This document shows positions 26,554-35,627 of a stretch of DNA of 64,000 nt, piece by piece; within the stretch, counting starts at the first letter, position 1; the number at the start of each line of letters is the position of its first letter. A model generated the notes under the pieces. It was not told the DNA's origin, made no database searches, and saw only the letters and a program-made list of their open reading frames with translations. The translations under genes and the position numbers were made by a program. Source of the stretch: Rhizobium anhuiense (GTDB taxonomy: Bacteria; Pseudomonadota; Alphaproteobacteria; Rhizobiales; Rhizobiaceae); the NCBI RefSeq assembly GCF_003985145.1, contig NZ_ML133526.1, forward strand, positions 1-64,000, read 5' to 3'.

Positions 26554-27632
26554 TCCGCCGCTTTGATTTGAACCCGCGTCAACGTAAGCGATGTTTGGCC
26601 TGCCTCCTGAAGCGGAAAGCGCGTCCGCCAGGTCAGCATAACTCGACCATCGTTCCGCCAGTCGAAATGCACGCCGTCCAGCGAGAGCAGATACCACTCA
26701 TCGCGCTCCTGGCCGACACATCGGACGCCCAGCGTGATCCCCGGCAGTCGCCCTGTGGCTTGGGCGAAGCTAGGGTGGAGATGATCCAGTTCGTAGTCTT
26801 CGTCCCCGCTCAGATAAGGGGCCGCAACGAGATCCGGATGAGCGCATTGCCAGAAGCGTGCATCGAAATCTTCCGGCAGAAGCGGGTGACGCTCGTTGAG
26901 CCAGACATCGTCATAGGTCCCGGCATGTTGCTGACGAGATCGCCACCAAGGCGACACCAAGCCCAGTCCCTGAGGCTCGGTGGGCTCGCGCCAGTTCAGC
27001 GTCTGTCCCAGCAACGTGATTTGCGGTGCCGCGACGGGCGCTTGATCCCAAGGCATGTCGAGATTGACGATGCCGCAGCCGAGCGGATTGCGCGCTTCGA
27101 CATCGGCGGGCGTTTCGGTTTGCGGATCGCCCGTACCGGGAATTTGACCGCCATAGGCCTTGCTCCAGCAGATCGGCACCGAAGATGCCGGTTCTGCTTC
27201 GCTCAGATGCCAATCCGCCAGCACCCGCTTGGCTTCCCTTGCCGAAAAGCCGGCCCATTTTTCCTTGACGACCGGGCGCCAGAAGCGCGCGCCATGGACT
27301 TCAAGCTTTTTGGAGAGCTGTCCGACTTGCAGACCGACCTGCCATGACGATGCTGGAGTGCTGCCCGGCGCATAGGCATTGCCGAGGAAAGTGATGTCGG
27401 TGCCGACCTTCTCTGGCGTGAGGTCGGTCTGACGCAGGAGAGGGCTGGCATGGGGATCACCTTCATAGGCGTCCTCCCACTGGAAGTCTTCCTGCTCGCG
27501 ACGTAACCGCAATCTGTCGTTTTGAACATGTTCGAACGTGCCACGAACCGACACGACACAATCCAAGTCCCCGTTCGCATCGAACTGCCGAAAGGCCATA
27601 GCCGGAAAGGGAAGCCGGTTGATCAGTTCCAA
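26523..27632 (-). CDS. DUF2169-family T6SS effector adaptor/chaperone
   Basis: A 369-residue protein of the DUF2169 family, found next to vgrG and DUF4150 effectors and thought to help load PAAR-like effectors onto VgrG. Visible features are the start LINRLPFPAMAFRQFD, the conserved DITFLGNAYAPG, ICWSKAYGG, NPLGCGI and the central NWREPTEPQGLG with a Trp-rich stretch. The start is TTG 27632 with a strong GAGGAGG 5 nt upstream, lying 10 nt after the VgrG stop. Its stop overlaps the effector ATG. The 3' end was copied with the duplicated effector module. Confidence 0.85.
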   Translation of the reverse strand: MELINRLPFPAMAFRQFDANGDLDCVVSVRGTFEHVQNDRLRLRREQEDFQWEDAYEGDPHASPLLRQTDLTPEKVGTDITFLGNAYAPGSTPASSWQVGLQVGQLSKKLEVHGARFWRPVVKEKWAGFSAREAKRVLADWHLSEAEPASSVPICWSKAYGGQIPGTGDPQTETPADVEARNPLGCGIVNLDMPWDQAPVAAPQITLLGQTLNWREPTEPQGLGLVSPWWRSRQQHAGTYDDVWLNERHPLLPEDFDARFWQCAHPDLVAAPYLSGDEDYELDHLHPSFAQATGRLPGITLGVRCVGQERDEWYLLSLDGVHFDWRNDGRVMLTWRTRFPLQEAGQTSLTLTRVQIKAADDAHPDGAAA

Positions 27633-27642
27633 GCGAACCTCC

Positions 27643-29907
27643 TCAGTTCAGATCGATCGGCTTGCCGCGCATCTGGAAGTGTTCGGTGGCGACGAAGTTG
27701 AACGTCTTGCCGAGAATGATCACTTCGCCATTGGCTTTCATGATGAATTTGGAATCGCCACATTCGATGACGAATTCCTCGCCGACGGCGATCTTCTTGA
27801 ATTTGCCGACGCTCTCCAGCGATGTCTGGCCGACATTGGTCACCTTGCTCACGCCGATCTGCTCGGCACGGGCAATCCCGATCGTGTCCGATTTGAACGA
27901 GCCGACAATCGTGTTCATGATGCCGGGCAGCGGAAAAAGGCTGGAGGCCGCGTCGCCGACACCCGTGCCGGAACCAGCCAGCGCCGTACCCGCATCCGCT
28001 CTCGGTGACGGCCCGGACACAACGCCCTCGCGGCTTCCCAGTCCGCCTGCACCAAGGAAACCCAGCGCTGAAGACGCCAGCGTGCCGGCAAAGGCCGCGA
28101 GCCCCGGCCCACCGCCGCCTGCAATTTGCCCAGCCTGCGCCAAGAGCCCGGCCGTATGCCCGGAGAGACCGCTGACCGCCCCCATCAGCGCCATGGCCAT
28201 CGGCCCGGTGCCGCCGACGACGGTGTTCATCGAGCCGCCGACCTCGTGCTTCTGGTTGCCGCCCACTTCGACCGTCCGGTTGGCGCCGATCGCCGAAACC
28301 TCGTGCCGGTCGATGCGTTTGGTGCGGTCGTTCAGCACCCGCGTCGTCTGGTCCTTCTGGGCGTGGAAGAACATGTTCTCCTGGCCGGCCTCGTCTTCGA
28401 AGGTCATTTCGTTGAAGCCGGTGCCCTTATGGGAGTTCGAGCGCATGACCATGCGGGTCTTGTTGGCCGGCAGGTCGTAAGGAACTGCGTTGCTGGGATT
28501 GGGGACCACGCCGGTGACCAGTGGCCGGTCGGGGTCGCCGTCGACGAAGGCGACCATCACCTCCATGCCGATGCGCGGGATGACTTGGGCGCCCCAGGTC
28601 CCGCCTCCCCAGACCTGGCTGACGCGCACCCAGCAGGTGTCGGAACCGTCCTTCTTGGCCTTGCGGTCCCAGGGGAACCACAGCTTGATGCGACCGTACT
28701 GGTCGGGATGGATCTCCTCGCCGGAGGGGCCGGCGACGATTGCCACTTGCGTGCCCTCTATCCGAGGCCGCTTGGTCTCGCGGTGCGGCGTCATCGCCAC
28801 CCGTGACGGCACCGCCTCGAATGTGTTCGTGTATTCCGGCTCGTTGCTGTTCGTCTCGTAAGAGCGGTCGACGACGGTATGCACCGCCTTGACCACCACA
28901 TGCTCCTCATAGGCATGGTCGGGATGGGCGACTTCATAGGGGGTGAAGCGGCGCCCCGCCTCCAGGATGCGGGATGTGGAGCCGCCGAAGACCCGGTCGT
29001 GGTCGGCTTCGGAGGCCTGCATCCTGAGTTTTTCCGCCCGCTCCGCCTCAGCGACCGACGAGATGCGGGCCGGGTATTCGTAGAGCTCGCGCTTGGTCGC
29101 TTCCGGCATCTGCACCAGCGACGGCGTCATCGTGCCGGGCACCATGCGCGGCGTCTCGAAGTTCCAGTCGGCACCGGCCCGCTGCCCCGGCACATAGGAA
29201 TAGCGCCGGCTCCACTCGGTGATATGGTTGCGGTCGGCCGAGCCCTGCGCCAGGCGGACCTGCCCCTCGCCCTGCGCCGAGGGCGACGGGCCGAGCCAAG
29301 ACCGGGCGCTGTCGGCCACATGCAGCTTGTGTTTGCCGTCCTCATGGGAGAACCAGTAGAACAGTCCGTCCTCCTCGAAACGGCGGGTGAGGAAGGCAAG
29401 GTCGGTTTCGTTCCACTGCACCGAATAATGCTGCGGCGGTGGTGGCGTGATCACGCCTGACGTATCGGGCGCCGGGATGCCGTGCTCGGAAAACAGCGTT
29501 TCGACGATATCGACCGAGGTCTTGTCCATCCAGATGCGGCAGTCGGAACGGCGCGACAGCAGCCACATCTGCGGGCGCAGCACCATGGAATAGGATCTGA
29601 GGCCGCGGGTGATCGGCGGCCCCTCGTTGAGTTCGGTCACCAGCCCGTTGAACGGCCGGCGCACGCCGCCGCCATCCTCGCCCTGCTGCACCTCGACGGA
29701 GACATCCATCAGCCGGCCGATCAACTCCTCCGGCTTGACCGACGGCTTCTTGGCGCGCGCCGACAGCTTGATTTCAAAGAGCGAGGAAATGCCTTCCTCG
29801 ATCGTCACCCGCTCCGGCAGAAGCTGGTCCTCGCCGAGCGGCGAGACGATCTTCAGAATACGGTTCGCCTGGATGAAATCGGCGGCGAGGGATTGCAAAT
29901 CGTCCAT
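27643..29907 (-). CDS. vgrG: VgrG spike protein
   Basis: A 754-residue T6SS spike (TssI). The N-terminal gp27-like part runs to about residue 380 (FEIKLSARAK; WNETDLAFLTRRFEEDGLFYWFSH). The gp5 OB region has DQYGRIKLWFPWDR, WVRVSQVWGG and GMEVMVAFVDGDPDRPLVTG, and a beta-helix region follows. Within the spike, residues ~570-660 form an unusual Gly/Ala-rich hydrophobic insertion (MALMGAVSGLSG onward) before typical short repeats resume. ATG 29907 fits a GGA site and the start of homology; the longer frame to 30087 is a shadow. It precedes the DUF2169 adaptor and effectors. Confidence 0.95.
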   Translation of the reverse strand: MDDLQSLAADFIQANRILKIVSPLGEDQLLPERVTIEEGISSLFEIKLSARAKKPSVKPEELIGRLMDVSVEVQQGEDGGGVRRPFNGLVTELNEGPPITRGLRSYSMVLRPQMWLLSRRSDCRIWMDKTSVDIVETLFSEHGIPAPDTSGVITPPPPQHYSVQWNETDLAFLTRRFEEDGLFYWFSHEDGKHKLHVADSARSWLGPSPSAQGEGQVRLAQGSADRNHITEWSRRYSYVPGQRAGADWNFETPRMVPGTMTPSLVQMPEATKRELYEYPARISSVAEAERAEKLRMQASEADHDRVFGGSTSRILEAGRRFTPYEVAHPDHAYEEHVVVKAVHTVVDRSYETNSNEPEYTNTFEAVPSRVAMTPHRETKRPRIEGTQVAIVAGPSGEEIHPDQYGRIKLWFPWDRKAKKDGSDTCWVRVSQVWGGGTWGAQVIPRIGMEVMVAFVDGDPDRPLVTGVVPNPSNAVPYDLPANKTRMVMRSNSHKGTGFNEMTFEDEAGQENMFFHAQKDQTTRVLNDRTKRIDRHEVSAIGANRTVEVGGNQKHEVGGSMNTVVGGTGPMAMALMGAVSGLSGHTAGLLAQAGQIAGGGGPGLAAFAGTLASSALGFLGAGGLGSREGVVSGPSPRADAGTALAGSGTGVGDAASSLFPLPGIMNTIVGSFKSDTIGIARAEQIGVSKVTNVGQTSLESVGKFKKIAVGEEFVIECGDSKFIMKANGEVIILGKTFNFVATEHFQMRGKPIDLN

Positions 29908-29935
29908 AACATCACGTTCCGTCTTGGGAGCCGAA

Positions 29936-30868
29936 TTACTGCTGCTGTTGCGGCCGAGGATGGGTCTTGAGGTAATCCACCAGCGCCTGGAAATACTGCC
30001 CCAGCATTTCGCTATTGGCCTGATCGGAGACCTGCTTGTAACTTTCGATGAGCGCGTCGCGCTTGGCCTTTCCACCGGGGCTTTCATAGAAATCCGTCAG
30101 CACCGACAGGTCTTCCGGAGACAGGGTGGCGAGCACGAAGGTCAGCCGCGCCTTTTCATTCGCCCGTGCCATGTCCTTGGGAAGCGGTTTCTCGTTCTCG
30201 CTTTTCGAACGCAGCGACGAGATCACGCTCTTCATCTCGGATTGCAGCTTGTCCTGCGGAGCGGACGCCAGCGTCCCGGCATCGGAGCTGGAGAGGGTCT
30301 CCAGGGACAGATACATGAGCTGGGCGGTGAAAGCCGTTTCCACGGCAAGATCCGGGCCGGCCATCAGATCGGCAAGCCGATTGATACGCGGCCCGTTGTC
30401 CGGGTCGGCAAGACGCGTTTCGATATCCTTCGCCGCGGTCTGGTCCTGCGCTTCGTACATGCGCGCGATCTTCGCCTGCCCCTCTTCCAAAGCCGCTGCC
30501 GCTTTGGCGAAGGCTTTCGGATCGACGGCATCGTCGCCGGCCTCACCGACGGCCTTCGAAACTTCGGCCAGCATGCTGTCGGCCTTGAAGGAAGACCGCG
30601 CCGCCGTTTCAAGCAGCGGCTGCGCATCCGAAGTCGCCGAAATGCCCCGATCGGCCGCAGCCTTGGCGACATTGTCGACAGCGGCAGGCGTGCCGGAAAG
30701 GCGCGACGCCACCTCTTCGATCTGAAGCAGGGACTGATCGGTGGTATCAGAGGCACCGACCATGCCGGCCGCACTTACGGCCATGGCGCAGACGAGAGCG
30801 GCCGCAACCAGCGGCCAGCGCATGCGCCCCATCAATCCGTGCGGCTTCAGGAGATCCGTCAACAGCAT
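29936..30868 (-). CDS. Exported or membrane-anchored helical protein, candidate periplasmic immunity protein
   Basis: A 310-residue protein with an N-terminal hydrophobic segment (PLVAAALVCAMAVSAAGMVG), either a signal peptide or an anchor, followed by an all-helical periplasmic domain. The C-terminal part (LSPEDLSVLTDFYESPGGKA) is reminiscent of DUF2059-type helices, and the end is Pro/Gln-rich. ATG 30868 has GAGGGG 5 nt upstream; GTG 30874 would overlap that site. It lies 9 nt after the gene at 30878 and before vgrG. In Agrobacterium that place holds the Tae/Tai amidase effector and its periplasmic immunity protein, so it may protect against the neighbour's product. This is an inference. 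Confidence 0.6.
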   Translation of the reverse strand: MLLTDLLKPHGLMGRMRWPLVAAALVCAMAVSAAGMVGASDTTDQSLLQIEEVASRLSGTPAAVDNVAKAAADRGISATSDAQPLLETAARSSFKADSMLAEVSKAVGEAGDDAVDPKAFAKAAAALEEGQAKIARMYEAQDQTAAKDIETRLADPDNGPRINRLADLMAGPDLAVETAFTAQLMYLSLETLSSSDAGTLASAPQDKLQSEMKSVISSLRSKSENEKPLPKDMARANEKARLTFVLATLSPEDLSVLTDFYESPGGKAKRDALIESYKQVSDQANSEMLGQYFQALVDYLKTHPRPQQQQ

Positions 30869-30877
30869 CGACACCCC

Positions 30878-31966
30878 TCAGATCATCCTGACGTCGGTGA
30901 GCTGCTTGGGCCGCGCGTCGGTGGAAAGTCGGTTGATGATCTGCTCCGCCTTCGCCAGTTGGGCGCGGCCTGTGGGGTCTATCAGAAGCTTTTCGGCAAA
31001 ATTCTGCTCGGGATAGAAGGATGAATTGCCGGTAAGACGGCTGAGCGTGTTGATGCGATCCCGTACGACCGATCCGATATTGTCGTATTCGACACGCTGA
31101 CCGGGTTCGAAAGGCTGGAGCGGCCGGCCGATAAAGCGGGGCGAAGTGGCCTTCGGATAATCCGATGCCGAGGGCATCTGCGGAATGGCGTTCTTGCTGT
31201 ATTCGATATCCCGGCCCATGCCACCGACAGTACCGCCGGTGGCCGGCACATAGGTCACCAGCTTGTCGGAATCCAGAACCGCGCTCATGTAGAACAAGAG
31301 CTCCATCTTCTGGGACAGCCGGTTTTCGTCGACGCGCCGGCTCTCCGGCGGATTGCAGAACGGCGTCTTGCCGACCAGATCGGCAAGCCTGGATTTGTTG
31401 GCCTCGCTGATCGAATTGTCCTGTTGCACGCCCCTGACGAAATCATGCACGCAGATGTGGTTGGTATCGATGAAATCGGCGATCCGCGTCATGAAATTGA
31501 GGGCGGTCGGCGCGGAAGCGATCGGCGCGCTGCTCGTCAGCTTTTCCGCAGCGCTGGTCACCTGCTTGTTGGCGAGCTTCTTGGCCTCGTCGAGCACGCC
31601 GCCGAGCGCAAACATCACCGGCTTGCTGTTGGCCGCGGCATGCATCAGGTCGAAGGTGCGGTTGAGATTGTTGTTGCAGATCACCCGAAGCGCCGTGCGC
31701 CCCGCCAGCACACGCACCGAGGTCGTGGCAAAGGCGGCCATCATGATGCTGCCCGTCAGGACCGAAGCGGAAAACACGAAGAGCTCGGCCAGCATCCGGT
31801 CGCGGGCTTCCTGGGCTTTCGTGGTCTTCTGGTAATTGTCGACGGCGAGATCGTAAGCCCGCACATAGGGATTGGCGACATTCGTCTCCCATTGGGATTT
31901 GTATTTGGGCAAATCTACAAGAATATCGTTCAAACGCTCAGTTGCAGCCGACACGATCATCTCCAT
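30878..31966 (-). CDS. Hypothetical T6SS-locus protein, candidate effector between hcp and vgrG
   Basis: A 362-residue protein without a signal peptide. It has one hydrophobic stretch (about residues 60-90, LFVFSASVLTGSIMMAAFAT) within a helical N-terminal half. A Cys-containing middle follows (ICVHDFVRG; TPFCNPPESRR), then a Pro-rich C-terminal part. I recognise no enzymatic motif. A membrane-acting toxin is possible. The start is uncertain: ATG 31966 lacks a ribosome-binding site, while GTG 31954 has GGAG 6 nt upstream. Position between hcp and vgrG, with an exported downstream partner, is the basis for the effector guess. Confidence 0.6.
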   Translation of the reverse strand: MEMIVSAATERLNDILVDLPKYKSQWETNVANPYVRAYDLAVDNYQKTTKAQEARDRMLAELFVFSASVLTGSIMMAAFATTSVRVLAGRTALRVICNNNLNRTFDLMHAAANSKPVMFALGGVLDEAKKLANKQVTSAAEKLTSSAPIASAPTALNFMTRIADFIDTNHICVHDFVRGVQQDNSISEANKSRLADLVGKTPFCNPPESRRVDENRLSQKMELLFYMSAVLDSDKLVTYVPATGGTVGGMGRDIEYSKNAIPQMPSASDYPKATSPRFIGRPLQPFEPGQRVEYDNIGSVVRDRINTLSRLTGNSSFYPEQNFAEKLLIDPTGRAQLAKAEQIINRLSTDARPKQLTDVRMI

Positions 31967-32062
31967 TGTCTAAAGCGCAAGGATGTCTCTCAATTCATCT
32001 GCGAAAACAGCCTATTTCAGCGCCCTTCCCTGTGATGGAAAAGGCGCTCGAAACGTCGGCTG

Positions 32063-32088
32063 CAGTGCCAGCAACAAGGCTGGCACTG
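32063..32088. terminator. Perfect 10-bp stem-loop downstream of hcp
   Basis: CAGTGCCAGC, a 6-nt loop, and GCTGGCACTG lie 17 nt past the hcp stop. No U-tract follows on the minus strand. It may act as a partial terminator or a 3'-end stabiliser that keeps hcp mRNA more abundant than downstream genes. Role inferred. Confidence 0.5.
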
Positions 32089-32104
32089 CCGATGTTGAGA
32101 AGCC

Positions 32105-32581
32105 TCAGGCGGCCTTGGTGGTCGCGAGATCGTAAGAGGCGATCATCGGCGACTGCGGCGAGTGCTTGTCGTCGTAAGGCGTGTACTTCACTTCCATCTT
32201 GGTGAAGTTCAGCTTGATCGTCTCGACCGGGCGGTCACCGTTGGAATCGATCGAGTAGCTGGCGATCAGCGTGTTCTCGAGGGAATACTCGATGTAAGTG
32301 TCGCCGGGGTTGCCCGTGGTGACGAGATGGATGACGGAGCGCTTGCCGGTGCGGCCCGAGCAGGCCTCCTGGAAGAGCTTGGTCGACGAGGAGTCGCTGA
32401 CCTTGGTGAGGATCACTTCCGAAACGGTCGGCTCGGAAGCTTCGCGGTTTGCCGCCGAACCGGCGGAGGTGTTCATGTTGCGGGCGACGTTCCAGTGAAT
32501 GGCTTCGATGTCCATCCACTTGCGATGCTGCTCGTGGGTCGCATCCCCCTGGATACCGTCGATCTGAAGATAAATCGGCAT
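32105..32581 (-). CDS. hcp: Hcp, T6SS inner-tube protein
   Basis: A 158-residue Hcp (TssD) of normal length. It starts MPIYLQIDGIQGDAT and carries WMDIEAIHWNVARN, EVILTKVSDSSSTKLFQEAC and the late strand ETIKLNFTKMEVKY, all typical of Hcp-1 family ring subunits. ATG 32581 follows an AGGAGAGC site. It is stacked under clpV (41-nt gap) in the leftward operon. A strong hairpin follows the gene. Confidence 0.97.
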   Translation of the reverse strand: MPIYLQIDGIQGDATHEQHRKWMDIEAIHWNVARNMNTSAGSAANREASEPTVSEVILTKVSDSSSTKLFQEACSGRTGKRSVIHLVTTGNPGDTYIEYSLENTLIASYSIDSNGDRPVETIKLNFTKMEVKYTPYDDKHSPQSPMIASYDLATTKAA

Positions 32582-32622
32582 GCTGTCAGCTCTCCTATTG
32601 GCGGTTGAGTGCCTAGTTGCGT

Positions 32623-35397
32623 CTAAGGCGTAGTTGCCTTTCTTCTCGCTGCTCCCCGAGTGCGCTTGCGGCTCGGGGCTACTTCATCCGACAACCGGTT
32701 TTCCCCCGGCGTGTCGAATTCCTGCGGGGCGGCCTCTTCGGCATCGAGGCCGAAACGGTGGCCGTCGTAACCGATGGTGACCCCGTGAATTTTCTTCCCC
32801 TGGCCAACGGCATCGAGGAAAAATGTCGAAAGATCAGGCAAGAGGTCGCGGGCAATCATGACCTCGATCGCGCGGGCGCCCACCTCGCTGGCGCGGGCGC
32901 GCGAAATCAGCGCGTCGCGGGCTCCCGGCGAGAGTGAAAGCCTGGTCCCGTAGGTGGCCTCGACCCGCTCGCGGATGCGGCCGATCTGGATATCGACGAT
33001 GCCCGAGAGGGTCTGGTTGCCGAGCGGCATGAAGGGCAGCACGGTCGTACGGCCCAGGAAGGCCGGCTTGAAATGCTTCTGCAATTCCGGCGTCAGCAGC
33101 GCTTCGAGCGCGTCGGCCTCGGGCATCGTGTCGGGGTCGGCGGCCAGTGCGGCGATCATCTCCGAACCGGTATTCGCCGTCATGACGATGGTGGTGTTCT
33201 TGAAGTCGATGTCCCGGCCTTCGCCGTCGCGCAGGGTTCCCTTGTCGAACACCTGGTAGAAGATTTCCTGAACGCCCGGATGCGCCTTGTCGATCTCGTC
33301 GAGCAGCAGCACCCCATAGGGCCTGCGCCTCACCGCCTCGGTGAGCACGCCGCCTTCGCCGTACCCGACATAACCGGGCGGCGAGCCGAGGAGCATGGAA
33401 ATCTTATGCTCCTCCTTGAATTCGGACATGTTGATGGTCGTGAGGTACCGGCTGCCGCCATACAGCATGTCGGCGAGCGAAAGCGCGGTTTCGGTCTTGC
33501 CGGTGCCGGACATGCCGACCAGCAGGAAGACGGCCGGCGGCCGGCGCGGATCGGAAAGCCCGGCGCGGGCCGCCCGCATCGCTGATGCGATGCGCTCGAT
33601 CGCCGCGTCCTGGCCAAGCACTCGCTCCTTCAGGCGGGCATCGAGCGTCTTGACGGTCTCGATCTGGTCCGACAGCAGCTTGCCGACCGGAATGCCGGTC
33701 CAGCGAGCGACGACGGCGGCAACGATTTCCTTGTCGACGACGCGCGGTAGCAGCGGCGTTTGATCCACGACTGCCGCCAGGCTGCGTTCCGTGACGGCAA
33801 GTGCGGCGCGTGCGCTTTCCGCGGTCATGGCTTGCGATGGGAAAGGCGCGACATTCGTGCCGTCGCCCGTCTTGTCGGCCGGCGCCAGCGGGACGACGGC
33901 GTCGTCGGGCGAGAAGAACTCCTCCAGCCGGTCCGCTTCCCGGACGAGCCGGTTTTCTTCGTCGAATTTCGACTGGAGCGTCTCGATCTCCAGAACGATC
34001 TGCTTCTGCTTGCCGGCGATCTCCTCAAGCCGGGCGCGCTTTTCCGGCGTCTCCGGTTCGCGTGCGAGCCAGTTCGCCTCGGTTTCCAGAAGATCGCGCT
34101 CGTCGGCGAGCAACTTCAGCGCCTCCGGCGTCGTCTGGCGCGCCAGCGCCACCGCAGCAGCGGCCGTGTCGATCAGGCTGATCGCCTTGTCGGGAAGCTG
34201 CCGGTCCGGCAGATATCGCGCCGAAAGCCGGACGGCGGCGATGATCGCCTCGTCGCGGATGCGGACCTTGTGATGGGTTTTCAGGCCTTCCGCCACGCCG
34301 CGCAGCATGCGGATTGCGGCTTCTTCGTCCGGCTCGCGGACATGCACTGTCTGGAAGCGGCGGGTGAGTGCGGCATCCTTTTCGATGAAGCGCTTGTATT
34401 CACCCCAGGTCGTCGCCGCGATCGTCCGCAGTTCTCCCCGCGCCAAAGCGGGCTTCAGGATATTGGCGGCATCACCCTGTCCCGCCTGCCCGCCGGCGCC
34501 GATCAGCCCATGCGCCTCGTCTATGAACAGGATGATCGGCTCGGGCGAGGTCTTCACCGCATCGACCACGCCATGCAAGCGCCGTTCGAACTCGCCTTTG
34601 ACGCCGGCGCCAGCCTGCAGCAGGCTCAGGTCCAGCAGCAGCAGCTTCACGTCCTTCAACCGGGTCGGCACGTTGCCGGCGGCGATCTCCAGGGCAAGCG
34701 CTTCGGCCACCGCGGTCTTGCCGACTCCCGCCTCGCCGACCAGGATCGGATTGTTCTGGCGCCGGCGCATCAGGATATCGATCAACTGCCGCAATTCGCC
34801 ATCACGGCCGATGACCGGGTCGATCCGGCCGGCGCGGGCATCCGCCGTCATGTCGTGGGTGTAGAGCCGCAGGAATTCATTGTCCCCAGAGAGGTTCGGA
34901 GACGGGGTGGCGGGCATGGAAAGCGGTTCCGACGAACCGGACGACGCTTTCTCCAGCAACCTGTCGAGCGTCGCCCTGTCGAGATTGCGCATCGATGGGG
35001 CAATGCCCCGCATCACGGCCCGCAATGTCGAATCATTGATCAGCGCGGCCAGCAGATCGGCCAGCAGCACGACATTCCGCCCGCATTGCAGCGATGCAAC
35101 CAGAAAGGATTCCCTCCCAAGGGCAAGCAGGTTCGGAGAGAGCGCGAGCGAGGCGCCATCCTCCCGCGGCATGTCGGCGATCGCCGCGTCGAGCTCTGTC
35201 CTCAGCATTTCGGAGGAGAGCTTGAGCTCTTCGAAAACGGCAGAAAATCCTGCGATATCAAGAAGGGAGCGAAGCCAGTGGGCGATATCGACGACGGCGT
35301 GCTGATGCCGTACGGCAAGCGAAGCCGCTGTCTCAAGACCGACACGTAAATTGGGCTCAAGCGTTCTTATCAGACGATTGAGATCGATATGGGACAT
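32623..35397 (-). CDS. clpV: ClpV AAA+ ATPase of the T6SS sheath
   Basis: A 924-residue ClpV (TssH), which disassembles contracted sheath. It has an N-domain (1-150), a first AAA+ module with Walker A GEAGVGKT (221-228), a coiled-coil M-domain (~425-530), and a second AAA+ module with GMSGTGKT (~627-634) and LLLDEIDKAH. The C-terminal tail is Arg/Lys-rich. ATG 35397 has AGGACTGGTGG upstream. It is the first gene of the leftward operon, divergent from tssA. Confidence 0.97.
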   Translation of the reverse strand: MSHIDLNRLIRTLEPNLRVGLETAASLAVRHQHAVVDIAHWLRSLLDIAGFSAVFEELKLSSEMLRTELDAAIADMPREDGASLALSPNLLALGRESFLVASLQCGRNVVLLADLLAALINDSTLRAVMRGIAPSMRNLDRATLDRLLEKASSGSSEPLSMPATPSPNLSGDNEFLRLYTHDMTADARAGRIDPVIGRDGELRQLIDILMRRRQNNPILVGEAGVGKTAVAEALALEIAAGNVPTRLKDVKLLLLDLSLLQAGAGVKGEFERRLHGVVDAVKTSPEPIILFIDEAHGLIGAGGQAGQGDAANILKPALARGELRTIAATTWGEYKRFIEKDAALTRRFQTVHVREPDEEAAIRMLRGVAEGLKTHHKVRIRDEAIIAAVRLSARYLPDRQLPDKAISLIDTAAAAVALARQTTPEALKLLADERDLLETEANWLAREPETPEKRARLEEIAGKQKQIVLEIETLQSKFDEENRLVREADRLEEFFSPDDAVVPLAPADKTGDGTNVAPFPSQAMTAESARAALAVTERSLAAVVDQTPLLPRVVDKEIVAAVVARWTGIPVGKLLSDQIETVKTLDARLKERVLGQDAAIERIASAMRAARAGLSDPRRPPAVFLLVGMSGTGKTETALSLADMLYGGSRYLTTINMSEFKEEHKISMLLGSPPGYVGYGEGGVLTEAVRRRPYGVLLLDEIDKAHPGVQEIFYQVFDKGTLRDGEGRDIDFKNTTIVMTANTGSEMIAALAADPDTMPEADALEALLTPELQKHFKPAFLGRTTVLPFMPLGNQTLSGIVDIQIGRIRERVEATYGTRLSLSPGARDALISRARASEVGARAIEVMIARDLLPDLSTFFLDAVGQGKKIHGVTIGYDGHRFGLDAEEAAPQEFDTPGENRLSDEVAPSRKRTRGAARRKATTP

Positions 35398-35425
35398 CCA
35401 CCAGTCCTGTGTTTACGTCGAAATT

Positions 35426-35436
35426 CAGTATGCTCT
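35426..35436. repeat. Direct repeat CAGTATGCTCT, copy 1 (clpV side)
   Basis: Identical to the 11-mer at 35595-35605, and similar for 13 of 14 nt when extended by three bases. The core TATGCTC also occurs inverted at 35509-35515. All three lie in the tssA/clpV divergent region and may be regulator sites. Confidence 0.45.
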
Positions 35437-35553
35437 CCTAACGCGAAGAAACAACTAGGGCGCTCATAAACCCTTGTCCAGAAGAAAAACGACTCTATTT
35501 TGAAAAACGAGCATATCGAAAGTCGTCATAAATCCGTCATCATCCTTCGATGG

Positions 35554-35582
35554 TTGACAAGCCAATATGAGCCGCCCAAAAT
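35554..35582 (+). promoter_or_regulatory. Candidate sigma-70 promoter of the tssA operon
   Basis: A perfect TTGACA at 35554-35559 is followed after 17 nt by CAAAAT (35577-35582, 4 of 6 to TATAAT). It lies 46 nt upstream of the tssA GTG in an AT-rich region. The second CAGTATGCTCT repeat falls just downstream of the -10, where a repressor would overlap the start of transcription. Confidence 0.45.
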
Positions 35583-35594
35583 GACCGTTCTTCG

Positions 35595-35605
35595 CAGTAT
35601 GCTCT
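35595..35605. repeat. Direct repeat CAGTATGCTCT, copy 2 (tssA side)
   Basis: Second exact copy of the 11-mer, 12 nt past the candidate -10 box and 22 nt before the tssA start codon. Confidence 0.45.
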
Positions 35606-35627
35606 GCTTTTTGAGGAATTTAACCGC

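Noticed and set aside
33760..35349. Plus-strand open frame of 529 codons
   Set aside because: Antisense to clpV, which is unmistakable.
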